Below, piece by piece: positions 16,202-23,509 of a stretch of 44,040 nt of DNA (the stretch's first letter is position 1; the number at the start of each line of letters is the position of its first letter). The position numbers and the translations under genes are program-made. This stretch comes from Betaproteobacteria bacterium (GTDB lineage: Bacteria; Pseudomonadota; Gammaproteobacteria; Burkholderiales; Burkholderiaceae_C): assembly GCA_009923315.1 (NCBI GenBank), contig RFTU01000012.1:1-44040 (forward strand), given 5' to 3'. The notes below the pieces were generated by a model that saw only the letters and a list, made by a program, of their open reading frames with translations, had not been told where the DNA came from and did not search any database.

Positions 16202-16921
16202 TTACTGGGTGTTGACCGGCGACTTCGGGTCCAGCAGCAGCGCCATCACATGCCGAATCTGTTCGTCGTTGAGCAGCTTGGCATGGCCGAAACGCGGCAT
16301 ACCCGAACACGCCATGTAGGCGTTGCTGTTCCAGATCTTGGCCCAGGTGTACTTGAGGATGGGTTCGGCTGACGGGCTGTTGGGGTCGGTGACGCCGCGC
16401 AGCTTGCCGTACTGATAGAGGCTGGGGCCGATGGTGCCGTAGCTGATCTCGGCCTTGCTGATCTGGTGGCAGTTGTAGCACTGAGCCCCGTTGCCCTTGG
16501 GATCGGCACTGGCGTCCGTCCAGGTCATGCCACGGCCGGCCTGCGCGAGCCTTTCGCCTTCCCTCCAGTCACCCAGGTACTGGCCAGCCGCAGGGAATTT
16601 CACCGTGGCCATGGCCTCCTGCATGATCCTTTGCATGACCTGAGGTGGCGGGGCCTTGTCAGAGGAGCAGGCCGACTGCGCCAGGTCCTGCTGAATGCGG
16701 TCCACCTTGGCGATGCCTTCGTCACGAAAGGCAGCCTTGATCATCGCCGCAGCCTGCGCGTCGAGCTCCCTGGGGGAAGGCATGGAGGCGCAGCCCACGG
16801 CGGTGATCACCGCTGCGGCGAGCGCACCGACCAGGCCGATGGCTCGCAGCTGGCCTGCCGAGGCAGAACGGCGGCGGCTGGAGGAAGAACGGGCTGGGGG
16901 GCAATGGTCTTGGTGGCTCAT
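16202..16921 (-). CDS. soxX: Sulfur-oxidation c-type cytochrome SoxX
   Basis: This is a 239-residue exported cytochrome that forms the SoxAX complex, which joins thiosulfate to the SoxY cysteine and takes up the electrons. One haem motif, CYNCH (Cys148, Cys151, His152), is followed by the SoxX hallmarks SYGTIGPSLYQYGKLRG and YMACSGMPRFGH, where Met208 is the likely sixth ligand. The N-terminus is long, with a basic stretch then a hydrophobic run ending in AVGC (Cys44), which could be a lipobox; if so, the complex would be tethered to a membrane. The protein is larger than minimal SoxX (about 120-150 residues) because of the 100-residue N-terminal extension seen in the type II/III-like group. 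soxX starts 22 bases after soxA ends. Confidence 0.93.
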   Translation of the reverse strand: MSHQDHCPPARSSSSRRRSASAGQLRAIGLVGALAAAVITAVGCASMPSPRELDAQAAAMIKAAFRDEGIAKVDRIQQDLAQSACSSDKAPPPQVMQRIMQEAMATVKFPAAGQYLGDWREGERLAQAGRGMTWTDASADPKGNGAQCYNCHQISKAEISYGTIGPSLYQYGKLRGVTDPNSPSAEPILKYTWAKIWNSNAYMACSGMPRFGHAKLLNDEQIRHVMALLLDPKSPVNTQ

Positions 16922-16943
16922 GTTCCGGACTCCTGGCGACGGT

Positions 16944-17747
16944 TCAGCGCTTGATGGCCGGGGCGATGGACTCGGCCCCCTTGGCGTTCACACCCATGTA
17001 CACACCCAGGGCCACCGTGAGGTCACTGGCAAAGCCCGGATAAGGGAAACGCTGCTGACGGTAGCAGTCGTTGAGGCGCAGCTGCATGCTCCACATCGCG
17101 CCCTGGCTGACTCGGTAGGCGGGCCAGGCGGCGAATCCGATGCCATCGCCAGGGTTCTTGGTGAGGTTGGGCAGTTCCTGCAGCCGGATGCGCTTGCCGT
17201 CGGTGGCGTGGCAGGAGGCGCAACTGAAGTCCATGGGACCACCGCGGAAGAAGAACGCGCGCTTGCCCAATTCGTAGAAGCGCTGCTCTTCGGGGTGGCC
17301 CTGCGGCACGCTGAACTTCCTGCCGCGAGACTCCGCGGTGATCCAGGTGGCCAGAGCCGTGATGTTGGCCATCTCGCCGCGGCCAAATGGGGTCTTGATC
17401 AGCTCATCCGCATCGAAACCTTGCAGGGTGGCCATGCAGGTGACCAGACGCGATTCCACGTCCTGCACCTTTGCAGTGTCGGCAAAGTAGCGAGGCAGTT
17501 GCACCCACGCCCCCTTGACCACGCCGGGGCCCAGCCCCAGATCGCACTTCTCCAGGGTGGCCTTCTTGGGGCCGCGCGCCTGTTTCCACAGGTCCTCCCC
17601 CTTGGCCTCGAAAAGCTCGGCGGGGTTGCCGTCCTCAAGCATCTTGCGGTACTCGGCGATCCCGTCGGAGGCTGATTTGGGTTGGGCGGTGACCAACAGC
17701 GGGGCCGCACACACAGCGGCCACGAGCGACTTGATGCGGATGTCCAT
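16944..17747 (-). CDS. soxA: L-cysteine S-thiosulfotransferase subunit SoxA (monoheme)
   Basis: This is the 267-residue catalytic cytochrome of SoxAX. A signal peptide (LVAAVCAAPLLVTAQ) directs it to the periplasm. The single haem motif is CASCH (Cys176, Cys179, His180). Cys228, in RLNDCYRQQRFPYPG, corresponds to the cysteine (persulfide) that ligates the active-site haem and takes part in catalysis. The N-terminal half keeps Cys68 and Cys104, matching the disulfide that replaces the lost first haem in monohaem SoxA. The ATG at 17747 has AGGAGA upstream; the frame before it is non-coding. It follows soxZ after 158 bases and runs into soxX. Confidence 0.95.
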   Translation of the reverse strand: MDIRIKSLVAAVCAAPLLVTAQPKSASDGIAEYRKMLEDGNPAELFEAKGEDLWKQARGPKKATLEKCDLGLGPGVVKGAWVQLPRYFADTAKVQDVESRLVTCMATLQGFDADELIKTPFGRGEMANITALATWITAESRGRKFSVPQGHPEEQRFYELGKRAFFFRGGPMDFSCASCHATDGKRIRLQELPNLTKNPGDGIGFAAWPAYRVSQGAMWSMQLRLNDCYRQQRFPYPGFASDLTVALGVYMGVNAKGAESIAPAIKR

Positions 17748-17796
17748 GGCTTGTCTCCTGATGTCGTTGGGGGTGACGGTGATGGCGCTTCGGGTC

Positions 17797-17825
17797 AGCC
17801 CCGGTGGTGGCTCCAGCACGGGGCT
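17797..17825 (-). repeat. Hairpin in the soxZ-soxA intergenic gap
   Basis: AGCCCCG (17797-17803) and CGGGGCT (17819-17825) form a seven-base-pair stem with a 15-base loop. It lies in the 158-base gap between soxZ and soxA, the longest gap within the sox run. There is no T-run, so RNA processing or 3'-end protection is more likely than termination. No promoter was recognised in the gap. Confidence 0.4.
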
Positions 17826-17905
17826 TGGCCCCTACTCACCGGGCCCGCTGCCGGATGTGAGCCTGCGCCGCAACCAGGGCGCCATGCGCCCCGCAGCCGC
17901 CACGG

Positions 17906-18217
17906 TCAGCTCACCGTGGCTTCGTCGGTTCGCTTGTCGCCTTTGTTGTCTGTCCACGTGACGGTGACCTTGTCGCCGGCTTTGGCGCCTTTGATGTTGA
18001 ATTGAAGGAAGGGGTTCTTCGAAACCGCTGGGCCCCACTGTGCGGAGAACACAGGCCTGCCGTTGTGGGTGGCGGTGACTTCCTGGATGAACCAGGCGGG
18101 AATGGCTTTGCCTGCGGAATCCCGGCGCTGGCCGGTCTCCATTTCGTGGCTCATGAGGACGCGGACAGTGGCCTTGTCGCCGGCGGCTTGTGCGCGGATG
18201 CGCATCGGGTCTGCCAT
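17906..18217 (-). CDS. soxZ: Sulfur-carrier complex protein SoxZ
   Basis: This 103-residue immunoglobulin-like protein binds SoxY and presents it to SoxAX, SoxB and SoxCD. Family blocks are MRIRAQAAGDKATVRVLMSHEMETGQRRD, IPAWFIQEVTATHNGRPVF, GPAVSKNPFLQF and GDKVTVTWTDNKGD. There is no signal peptide, as expected: SoxZ is exported with SoxY. The start has GGAGAAC upstream. It follows soxY after 48 bases. Confidence 0.96.
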   Translation of the reverse strand: MADPMRIRAQAAGDKATVRVLMSHEMETGQRRDSAGKAIPAWFIQEVTATHNGRPVFSAQWGPAVSKNPFLQFNIKGAKAGDKVTVTWTDNKGDKRTDEATVS

Positions 18218-18265
18218 GGTGTTCTCCTGGAATGCGTTGATGACGGATCGGCTTGGCGCGGGCGG

Positions 18266-18736
18266 TCAGCCGCCGCAGCCGCCCAGCGTGACCTTGATTT
18301 CCTTGCGGGCGAAGAACACCTTGTTGTCGGCGGTGATCGCCACGGCATAGACATCGGAGGACTGCCCCATCTTCACGCGCGTGGTGAAGTTGGGCTCCAC
18401 CGCCTCGCTGACATCGAAGAGGGCGCACAGCATGTTGGGGTTCTTCTCCACCAGGATCATCAGACGCTTGGCGTTGGGCAGCGTCGTGGCGCAACCCACC
18501 GGCACAACGGCGCCGTTCTCGGCGATGTCCGGACCCGTCAGGGTGACCTCCTTGCTCTCGGTCGGGGCCGAGGTGCCCAGGGCCTTCATCAAGTCGGCCA
18601 TGTTCTTGGCCTCGAAGGCGGCCTTGTTCCAGGCGCCGGCCTGCGCCCGTGCGGCCTGAGGCAATAGGCCCATGCCGGCGAGCATGCCGGCCACGGCCGC
18701 ACTGCGTTGCAGCAGTTCACGTCGGGATGGGGTCAT
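18266..18736 (-). CDS. soxY: Sulfur-carrier protein SoxY
   Basis: This is a 156-residue Tat-exported protein (SRRELLQRSAAVAGMLAGMG at the N-terminus). It ends in the diagnostic swinging arm GGCGG, where Cys154 carries the sulfur intermediates. The core VTLTGPDIAENGAVVPVGC and NPNMLCALFDVSEAVEP match SoxY; the extra Cys residues there are ordinary for some homologues. With SoxZ it is the substrate shuttle of the pathway. An SD (AAGGAGAA) precedes the ATG. The gene lies 64 bases after soxD. Confidence 0.97.
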   Translation of the reverse strand: MTPSRRELLQRSAAVAGMLAGMGLLPQAARAQAGAWNKAAFEAKNMADLMKALGTSAPTESKEVTLTGPDIAENGAVVPVGCATTLPNAKRLMILVEKNPNMLCALFDVSEAVEPNFTTRVKMGQSSDVYAVAITADNKVFFARKEIKVTLGGCGG

Positions 18737-18800
18737 CGTGTTCTCCTTGGGTCAATGTCGTCGCGCATGGGCGCAGGCTGTGAAGTGAGACTCTACCGCG

Positions 18801-19928
18801 TCAGGGCTTCTTCGCGCCGCCGGCCAACCAGTGCGCCAGGGTCTGCGTATCCTGCGCCGAGATGCCCTGCGCCGGCATCGGGATCTGCCCCCACACACCG
18901 ACCCCACCGCCCTTGATGCGTTGGGCCAGGTAAGGCAGTGCATCGGCCTTGCCCGCGTACTTCTGGGCAATGTCCTTGAAGGACGGGCCCACGAGCTTGC
19001 GGTCGATGGCGTGGCAGGCGCTGCAGGTGTTCTTGGCCAGCAGGCCGGAGATGTCGGGGCCTGAGGCGCTGTTCACGGGCGCAGGGGCCAACGGTGTGGC
19101 CGACTGCGCCGTGGCACGACTGGGTGCGGCCGGCAGGCGCGCATCGGGGCCGGCCACCGCAGAGGGCTTGCTGGTGTCGGCGCCCAGTTGCGCGCCCACG
19201 AGCCGGTTCTGCTCGGCCAGGTTACCGTGGGCGTTGCGGGCGTGGTCGGGCAGCATCGAGGCCACCGACGGCTCGGTGGCGCAGTTGCGCATGCAGGCAG
19301 TGGCCTTCACATCCACCCGTCCCGTGGTCAGGCCTGTGCCAGGCCACAGGGCGTGTTCGGTCGTCATCCCGTTGCGGTTGGGCATGCGCTGCTGCACCTG
19401 GCGGATGTTCTGATCGGACAAGGTGAAGTGGTCGGGCACGATCCCGCCCAAGTTCAGCATGAAGGCGGTGACGGCGTAGACCTCGTCGACCTTGAGCGAC
19501 TTGGGCGCGTTCCAGGGCATGGCCCGGTTGATGTAGTCCCAGAGTGTGGCCACCGTGGGTACCTTCATCAGCGTGGTGCGGCCGGGGAACCCTTCATCGG
19601 TCAGCCTGGCCACGCGGCCGGCTTGGATGTCCTGGGCGGTGGTGCCCCCCACCAGAGGCGAGAACACCTCGTTGGATTCGCCAAATACGCCGTGGCAGGA
19701 CGCGCACTTGGCCTCCCACACATCCTGCCCCTGCGCCACCGAGCCCGCACCCTTGGGCAGCCCCTTGAAGTCAGGCCGCACATCGATGTCCCAGGCGGCG
19801 ATTTCCTTGGGCGTGGCCGGGCGGCCGATACCCGGCAGCACCTGGGCGTCGGCCGGGAGCGCCAGCGCGGCCATCGAAAGCGCCGCCGCCAGGCGCAAGC
19901 AGGGGCGATCAAGCGGAAAGCTGAACAT
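18801..19928 (-). CDS. soxD: Sulfur dehydrogenase dihaem cytochrome SoxD
   Basis: This is a 375-residue exported cytochrome with two haem motifs, CASCH (Cys75, Cys78, His79) and CSACH (Cys302, Cys305, His306). The first half (KEIAAWDIDVRPDFKGLP, EVFSPLVGG, RTLMKVPTVATLWDYINRAM-like and MPNRNGMTTEHALWPG segments) is SoxD. The C-terminal cytochrome domain resembles the small cytochrome at 30561-30863 (shared VGPSFKDIAQKYAGK-like and GVWGQIPMPAQ blocks). It accepts electrons from the molybdenum subunit SoxC. The signal peptide ends near ALPADAQ. Its ATG lies inside the end of soxC (20-base overlap), which implies translational coupling and fixed stoichiometry. Confidence 0.95.
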   Translation of the reverse strand: MFSFPLDRPCLRLAAALSMAALALPADAQVLPGIGRPATPKEIAAWDIDVRPDFKGLPKGAGSVAQGQDVWEAKCASCHGVFGESNEVFSPLVGGTTAQDIQAGRVARLTDEGFPGRTTLMKVPTVATLWDYINRAMPWNAPKSLKVDEVYAVTAFMLNLGGIVPDHFTLSDQNIRQVQQRMPNRNGMTTEHALWPGTGLTTGRVDVKATACMRNCATEPSVASMLPDHARNAHGNLAEQNRLVGAQLGADTSKPSAVAGPDARLPAAPSRATAQSATPLAPAPVNSASGPDISGLLAKNTCSACHAIDRKLVGPSFKDIAQKYAGKADALPYLAQRIKGGGVGVWGQIPMPAQGISAQDTQTLAHWLAGGAKKP

Positions 19929-21297
19929 TCTTCACCTCCCCGCTTTCCTGCACCAGCCAGCTCTGAATGGCATTGTTGTGATAGATCGACCGACGGCCGC
20001 GCACCGCGCGAAGCTGGGCATAGGTGGGCTGGACATAGCCGGTTTCATCGGTGGCGCGGCTTTGAACGATGGCGGGCTTGCCGTCCCACACCCAGTCGAT
20101 GTTGAATCGGGTGAGGCACTTGCTCATCACCGGTCGCTCCAGCCGCGCGGCTCGCCAATTGCGGCCGCCATCGACCGACACATCCACCTTGGTCACCTTG
20201 CCGCGACCCGACCAGGCCAAGCCACCGATGTTGTAGAAGCCCTTGTCCAGCAGCACCTGACCGCCCGATGGCGTGGTGACCACGCTCTTGCACTCCTGGA
20301 TGCTGCTGTACTGTCGGTGCAGCCCATTGGGCATGAGGTCGATGTAGTGGATGGCCTCGTCCTTGCTGCCGTATGGCTGATCGCCCACTTCGATGCGGCG
20401 CAGGTACTTCACCCAGCTCACGCCCTGTACCCCGGGCACCACCAGCCGAAGCGGGTAGCCGTTTTCGGGACGCAGCATTTCGCCGTTCTGGCCATAGGCC
20501 ACGAACACTTCGCCGCTTTCCACGAGCTCCATCGGCACGGTGCGGGTCATGGACGAACCGTCTGCGCCTTCGGCCAGGATGTAGCGGGCTTTCTTGTAGT
20601 CGACCCCGCATTGGTCCAGCAACAGCTTGAGCGGCACACCCGTGAACTCACTGCACGAAATCATGCCGTGGCTGTACTGCACGGTGGGTACGGCCACATT
20701 GCCCCACTCCATGCCGGTGTTGGCGCCGCACTCGATGAAGTGAAAGCGGCTGACGCTGGGCATGCGCATGACTTCATCCATCGTGAAGACCTTGGGCGTC
20801 TTCATGAGGGCTGGATCAGAACCGTTGAGCATCAGCCGGTGCTGGGAAGGATCGATGTCCCACCAGCCCTGATGGTGACGCTCGAAGTGCAGGCCGCTGG
20901 GCGTGACGATGCCAAACAGGCTTTGCAGTGGCGCAAAGCTCACACTGGCCTGATTGGTCTGCGTCAGACCCGGGCTTTGCCGGCGCTGCACGTTCTGCTC
21001 GTACTTGGAAGGCTTGCCGTAACCGTCGGTGACCACCGGCAGGCCCAGGCCCGTGGTGTGGGCCGGCAGGTTGAGGATATGGGGATCGCCGCCTTCGGGC
21101 GGAACAGGGTTGGGCGTGGCCGCCGCCTGGTGCGCAGCCCCCACCGCGCCGGTCGCCGCGGCCGCTGCAAAGGCCTGCCGAATGAAGCTGCGGCGTCCCG
21201 CCCGGGCCTCAGAAAACACTTGGCGAACCCCATCGGCAGAGATGAAGTTTTCAGGCGCCTTGCGCAGGCGACCCGGAGGGTCACTCGGATTCGTCAC
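19909..21297 (-). CDS. soxC: Sulfane dehydrogenase molybdenum subunit SoxC
   Basis: This is a 462-residue sulfite-oxidase-family protein with a Tat signal (RRSFIRQAFAAAAATGAVGA, residues 35-54), as needed for a protein folded around molybdopterin. The molybdenum-ligating cysteine is Cys190 in FHFIECGANTGMEW. Other family blocks are HRLMLNGSDPALMKTPKVFT, SEFTGVPLKLLLDQCGV, RLVVPGVQGVSWVKYLRRIE and KVDVSVDGGRNWRAA. With SoxD it removes six electrons from SoxY-bound sulfane sulfur, so this organism should oxidise thiosulfate fully to sulfate without obligatory sulfur globules. The start is GTG at 21297, preceded by GAGGAG. It is the first gene of soxCDYZAXB; its promoter region holds the repeats listed at 21323 and 21358. 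Confidence 0.95.
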   Translation of the reverse strand: MTNPSDPPGRLRKAPENFISADGVRQVFSEARAGRRSFIRQAFAAAAATGAVGAAHQAAATPNPVPPEGGDPHILNLPAHTTGLGLPVVTDGYGKPSKYEQNVQRRQSPGLTQTNQASVSFAPLQSLFGIVTPSGLHFERHHQGWWDIDPSQHRLMLNGSDPALMKTPKVFTMDEVMRMPSVSRFHFIECGANTGMEWGNVAVPTVQYSHGMISCSEFTGVPLKLLLDQCGVDYKKARYILAEGADGSSMTRTVPMELVESGEVFVAYGQNGEMLRPENGYPLRLVVPGVQGVSWVKYLRRIEVGDQPYGSKDEAIHYIDLMPNGLHRQYSSIQECKSVVTTPSGGQVLLDKGFYNIGGLAWSGRGKVTKVDVSVDGGRNWRAARLERPVMSKCLTRFNIDWVWDGKPAIVQSRATDETGYVQPTYAQLRAVRGRRSIYHNNAIQSWLVQESGEVKNVQLSA

Positions 21298-21322
21298 GCG
21301 AACTCCTCGGTTGAGCCGTTAT

Positions 21323-21355
21323 ATGCTTTTATGCTTATGTAGTCGCATTATGCTT
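21323..21355. repeat. Three ATGCTT direct repeats in the sox promoter region
   Basis: ATGCTT occurs at 21323-21328, 21331-21336 and 21350-21355 (AAGCAT in the soxC direction), 26 to 58 bases upstream of the soxC start in an AT-rich stretch of an otherwise GC-rich region. They may be binding sites for a second regulator or overlap the promoter; a candidate -35/-10 pair on the minus strand is TTGCTG and TACATA, about 18 bases apart. Confidence 0.4.
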
Positions 21356-21357
21356 TG

Positions 21358-21373
21358 ATCAGCAAGGACTGAT
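21358..21373. promoter_or_regulatory. Operator candidate, ATCAG-N6-CTGAT, upstream of soxCDYZAXB
   Basis: ATCAGCAAGGACTGAT is a perfect 5-6-5 inverted repeat centred 68 bases upstream of the soxC GTG. The same palindrome with a different spacer occurs at the pdo/pmpAB promoter (22400). The candidate -35 box TTGCTG of the sox promoter lies inside it on the minus strand, which would suit a repressor. Confidence 0.6.
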
Positions 21374-21486
21374 ATAAGGGGTTTCCCGCGGCTGCATCCG
21401 TCGTGGCCAGGTGGCTTTCGCCCCCACCGGCATGGCCACAGCGGACAGCCCGAGACGTCCGAGCATCGGGCCAGCGCCACCCGCGG

Positions 21487-22371
21487 TCAAACCGCATTGA
21501 GCGGGATCTTGAGATAGCGCATGCCGTTGGCCTCCGGCGGGGGCAACTCACCCGCACGGATGTTGACCTGTACCGAGGGCATGATCAGCGTGGGCATCTC
21601 CAGCATCGCGTCTCGCGCGGTGCGCATCTTCACGAATGCCTCCTCGCTCACGCCGTCATGCACATGGATGTTGCCCTCCCGTTGCTGCGCCACCGTGGAT
21701 TCCCACGTCACGGCGCGCGGCCGGCCATCCACCAGCGGCGGGTAGTCGTGGCACATGAACAGGCGTGTTGGCGCGGGCAGGGACAGCAGCTTGCGCACTG
21801 AGCGGTACAGCATGTGCGCGTTGCCGCCCGGGAAGTCGCAGCGCGCAGTACCGACATCGGGCATGAACAGGGTGTCTCCCACAAAAACGGCGTCGCCAAT
21901 GGCGTAGGCCACGCAGGCTGGCGTGTGACCGGGCACCGCCATGACGCGTGCCTGAAGATCACCCAGCTGGAACACCTCCTCGTCCTGGAACAAGCGGTCG
22001 AACTGGCTGCCATCGGTTTTGAATTCGGGCTCCAGGTTGAACAAGCCCTTGAAGACCTTCTGGACGCTGTCGATGCCCGCACCGATACCGATGCGCCCAC
22101 CCAGATGCTGCTTCAGGTAGGGAGCAGCCGACAGGTGGTCGGCATGCGCGTGGGTCTCGAGAATCCACTGCACCTTTAGGCTGTTGGCCTTGATGAAGGC
22201 GATCACCTCATCAGCGCGCGTGTGACCGATGCGGCCACTCTTGTGGTCGTAGTTCAACACCGAGTCAATGATGGCGGCGCATCCGCCTTCACGGTCGTAG
22301 ACGACATAGGTGACCGTCCAGGTAGGGGTATCGAAGAAGGCCTGAACCTGGGGTTTGAAGGGGTTGCTCAT
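21487..22371 (-). CDS. Persulfide dioxygenase / Blh-like metallo-beta-lactamase-fold hydrolase
   Basis: This is a 294-residue cytoplasmic MBL-fold protein of the ETHE1/Blh group. Metal ligands are in THAHADHLSAAPYL, MAVPGHTPACVAY, FVGDTLFMPDVGTARCDFPGG and LFMCHDYPP. ETHE1-type enzymes use one Fe(II) to oxidise glutathione persulfide to sulfite. Blh (bigR-linked hydrolase) is the form found next to BigR regulators and YeeE-type membrane genes, exactly the context here. No rhodanese domain is fused. It diverges from pmpA across a 130-base region with an operator-like repeat (22400-22415) 29 bases from its ATG. The role would be to clear persulfide produced during sulfide oxidation. Specificity between persulfide and another thioester substrate cannot be proved from sequence. 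Confidence 0.85.
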   Translation of the reverse strand: MSNPFKPQVQAFFDTPTWTVTYVVYDREGGCAAIIDSVLNYDHKSGRIGHTRADEVIAFIKANSLKVQWILETHAHADHLSAAPYLKQHLGGRIGIGAGIDSVQKVFKGLFNLEPEFKTDGSQFDRLFQDEEVFQLGDLQARVMAVPGHTPACVAYAIGDAVFVGDTLFMPDVGTARCDFPGGNAHMLYRSVRKLLSLPAPTRLFMCHDYPPLVDGRPRAVTWESTVAQQREGNIHVHDGVSEEAFVKMRTARDAMLEMPTLIMPSVQVNIRAGELPPPEANGMRYLKIPLNAV

Positions 22372-22399
22372 GAGTACTCCGAGGCTTAAGCTTCACTTT

Positions 22400-22415
22400 A
22401 TCAGCGCATACTGAT
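22400..22415. promoter_or_regulatory. Operator candidate, ATCAG-N6-CTGAT, in the pdo-pmpAB divergent promoter
   Basis: ATCAGCGCATACTGAT is a perfect 5-6-5 inverted repeat in an AT-rich patch between the divergent genes. A good -10 box (TATAGT, 22423-22428) for the plus-strand genes lies seven bases beyond it, so a bound dimer would cover the -35 area. The half-sites are identical to those at 21358-21373. Confidence 0.6.
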
Positions 22416-22501
22416 TTAATTGTATAGTGAGGCCAGCCATGACAGCAATCCCCAAACGGTGCACGATTGGCCGGTGGTATCAACCTTGACGGAGTTCGCC
22501 C

Positions 22502-22933
22502 ATGAACCTTGATTGGAATCACTTCACCCCCTGGATGTCGCTGGCTGGCGGCATCCTGTTGGGGATCGCTTCGGCGCTGTTCATCCTTGTCAACGGGCGC
22601 ATTCTGGGCATCAGCGGCATCGTCGGCGGACTGCTCAGCCCCAAGGCCGGAGACGTGGCTTGGCGCGTGGCCTTCGTGCTGGGCCTGCTGGCTGCGCCCT
22701 TGTTGTATGCGGGGCTGCGCGGTCCCTGGGAAGTGCGAATCGAGGCCGGATGGGGTACGGTGGTGGCCGCCGGCCTTTTGGTGGGCATCGGCACCCGCTA
22801 CGCGTCGGGTTGCACCAGCGGTCATGGCGTGTGCGGACTGTCACGCCTGTCCCCGCGCTCACTCGTGGCCACCATCAGCTTCATGGCGTCGGGCTTCGTC
22901 GTCGTCTACCTGGTTCGCCACGCACTGGGCTGA
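22502..22933 (+). CDS. YeeE/YedE family membrane protein, first half (PmpA type)
   Basis: This is a 143-residue protein with four hydrophobic helices. It holds the family signature GCTSGHGVCGLSRLSPRSL, whose cysteines in TsuA/YeeE transporters relay thiosulfate across the membrane. It is a half-size protein; the other half is encoded next (23014). Homologues are found beside BigR/SqrR-regulated persulfide genes and in sulfur oxidisers, and are thought to move thiosulfate or other sulfur species. GGAG lies upstream of the ATG at 22502. Confidence 0.85.
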   Translation: MNLDWNHFTPWMSLAGGILLGIASALFILVNGRILGISGIVGGLLSPKAGDVAWRVAFVLGLLAAPLLYAGLRGPWEVRIEAGWGTVVAAGLLVGIGTRYASGCTSGHGVCGLSRLSPRSLVATISFMASGFVVVYLVRHALG

Positions 22934-23013
22934 CGGTCCTGAACCGTGCACATGGCGCTTGCCGCCGATCGGCGCACCCCAGCGCCTTCCGACCTCTCAA
23001 GGAGTTCTTCAAG

Positions 23014-23457
23014 ATGAAACGCGCGCTCGAACACGGCCTGTCCGAATTCCTGATCGGCCTCCTATTCGGCTTTGGCCTCATCCTGTCGGGCATGACCGAC
23101 CCGGGCAAGGTCGTCGGCTTCCTCGATCCTTTGGGCAACTGGGACCCCTCACTGGCTTTCGTGATGGGCGGAGCCATCTTGGTGGGCGTGGTGGCCTTCG
23201 GGATGGCCAAGAAGCGCACAAGCAGTTTCCTGGGCAGCGCGATGCGGCTGCCCACCTCGCAAGACATCAACCAGCGCCTGGTACTGGGCAGCCTGCTGTT
23301 CGGCGCCGGCTGGGGTCTGGCCGGCTTCTGCCCGGGTCCGGCCCTCGTATCGTTGGGCGCTGGCCAGGACAAGGCGGTGGTGTTCGTGATCGCCATGGTG
23401 CTCGGCATGCTCGCCTTCGAGGTGCTGGAGCGGCGCAAGGCCCAGTCGGCGACCTGA
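23014..23457 (+). CDS. YeeE/YedE family membrane protein, second half (PmpB/DUF6691 type)
   Basis: This is a 147-residue membrane protein of four helices with LIGLLFGFGLILSGMTDPGKVVGFLD at the start and GAGWGLAGFCPGPALVSLG later, the C-terminal half of YeeE-type transporters. Its single conserved Cys sits in the GFCPGPA loop. AAGGAG precedes the ATG at 23014. It follows pmpA after 80 bases and should be co-transcribed with it; the two would assemble into one channel. Substrate is presumed thiosulfate or sulfane sulfur by analogy. Confidence 0.85.
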   Translation: MKRALEHGLSEFLIGLLFGFGLILSGMTDPGKVVGFLDPLGNWDPSLAFVMGGAILVGVVAFGMAKKRTSSFLGSAMRLPTSQDINQRLVLGSLLFGAGWGLAGFCPGPALVSLGAGQDKAVVFVIAMVLGMLAFEVLERRKAQSAT

Positions 23458-23509
23458 GCTCAACGGACACGGCCACGGCGCCCCCAGCCTGCACCGCGGC
23501 GCTGCCATC

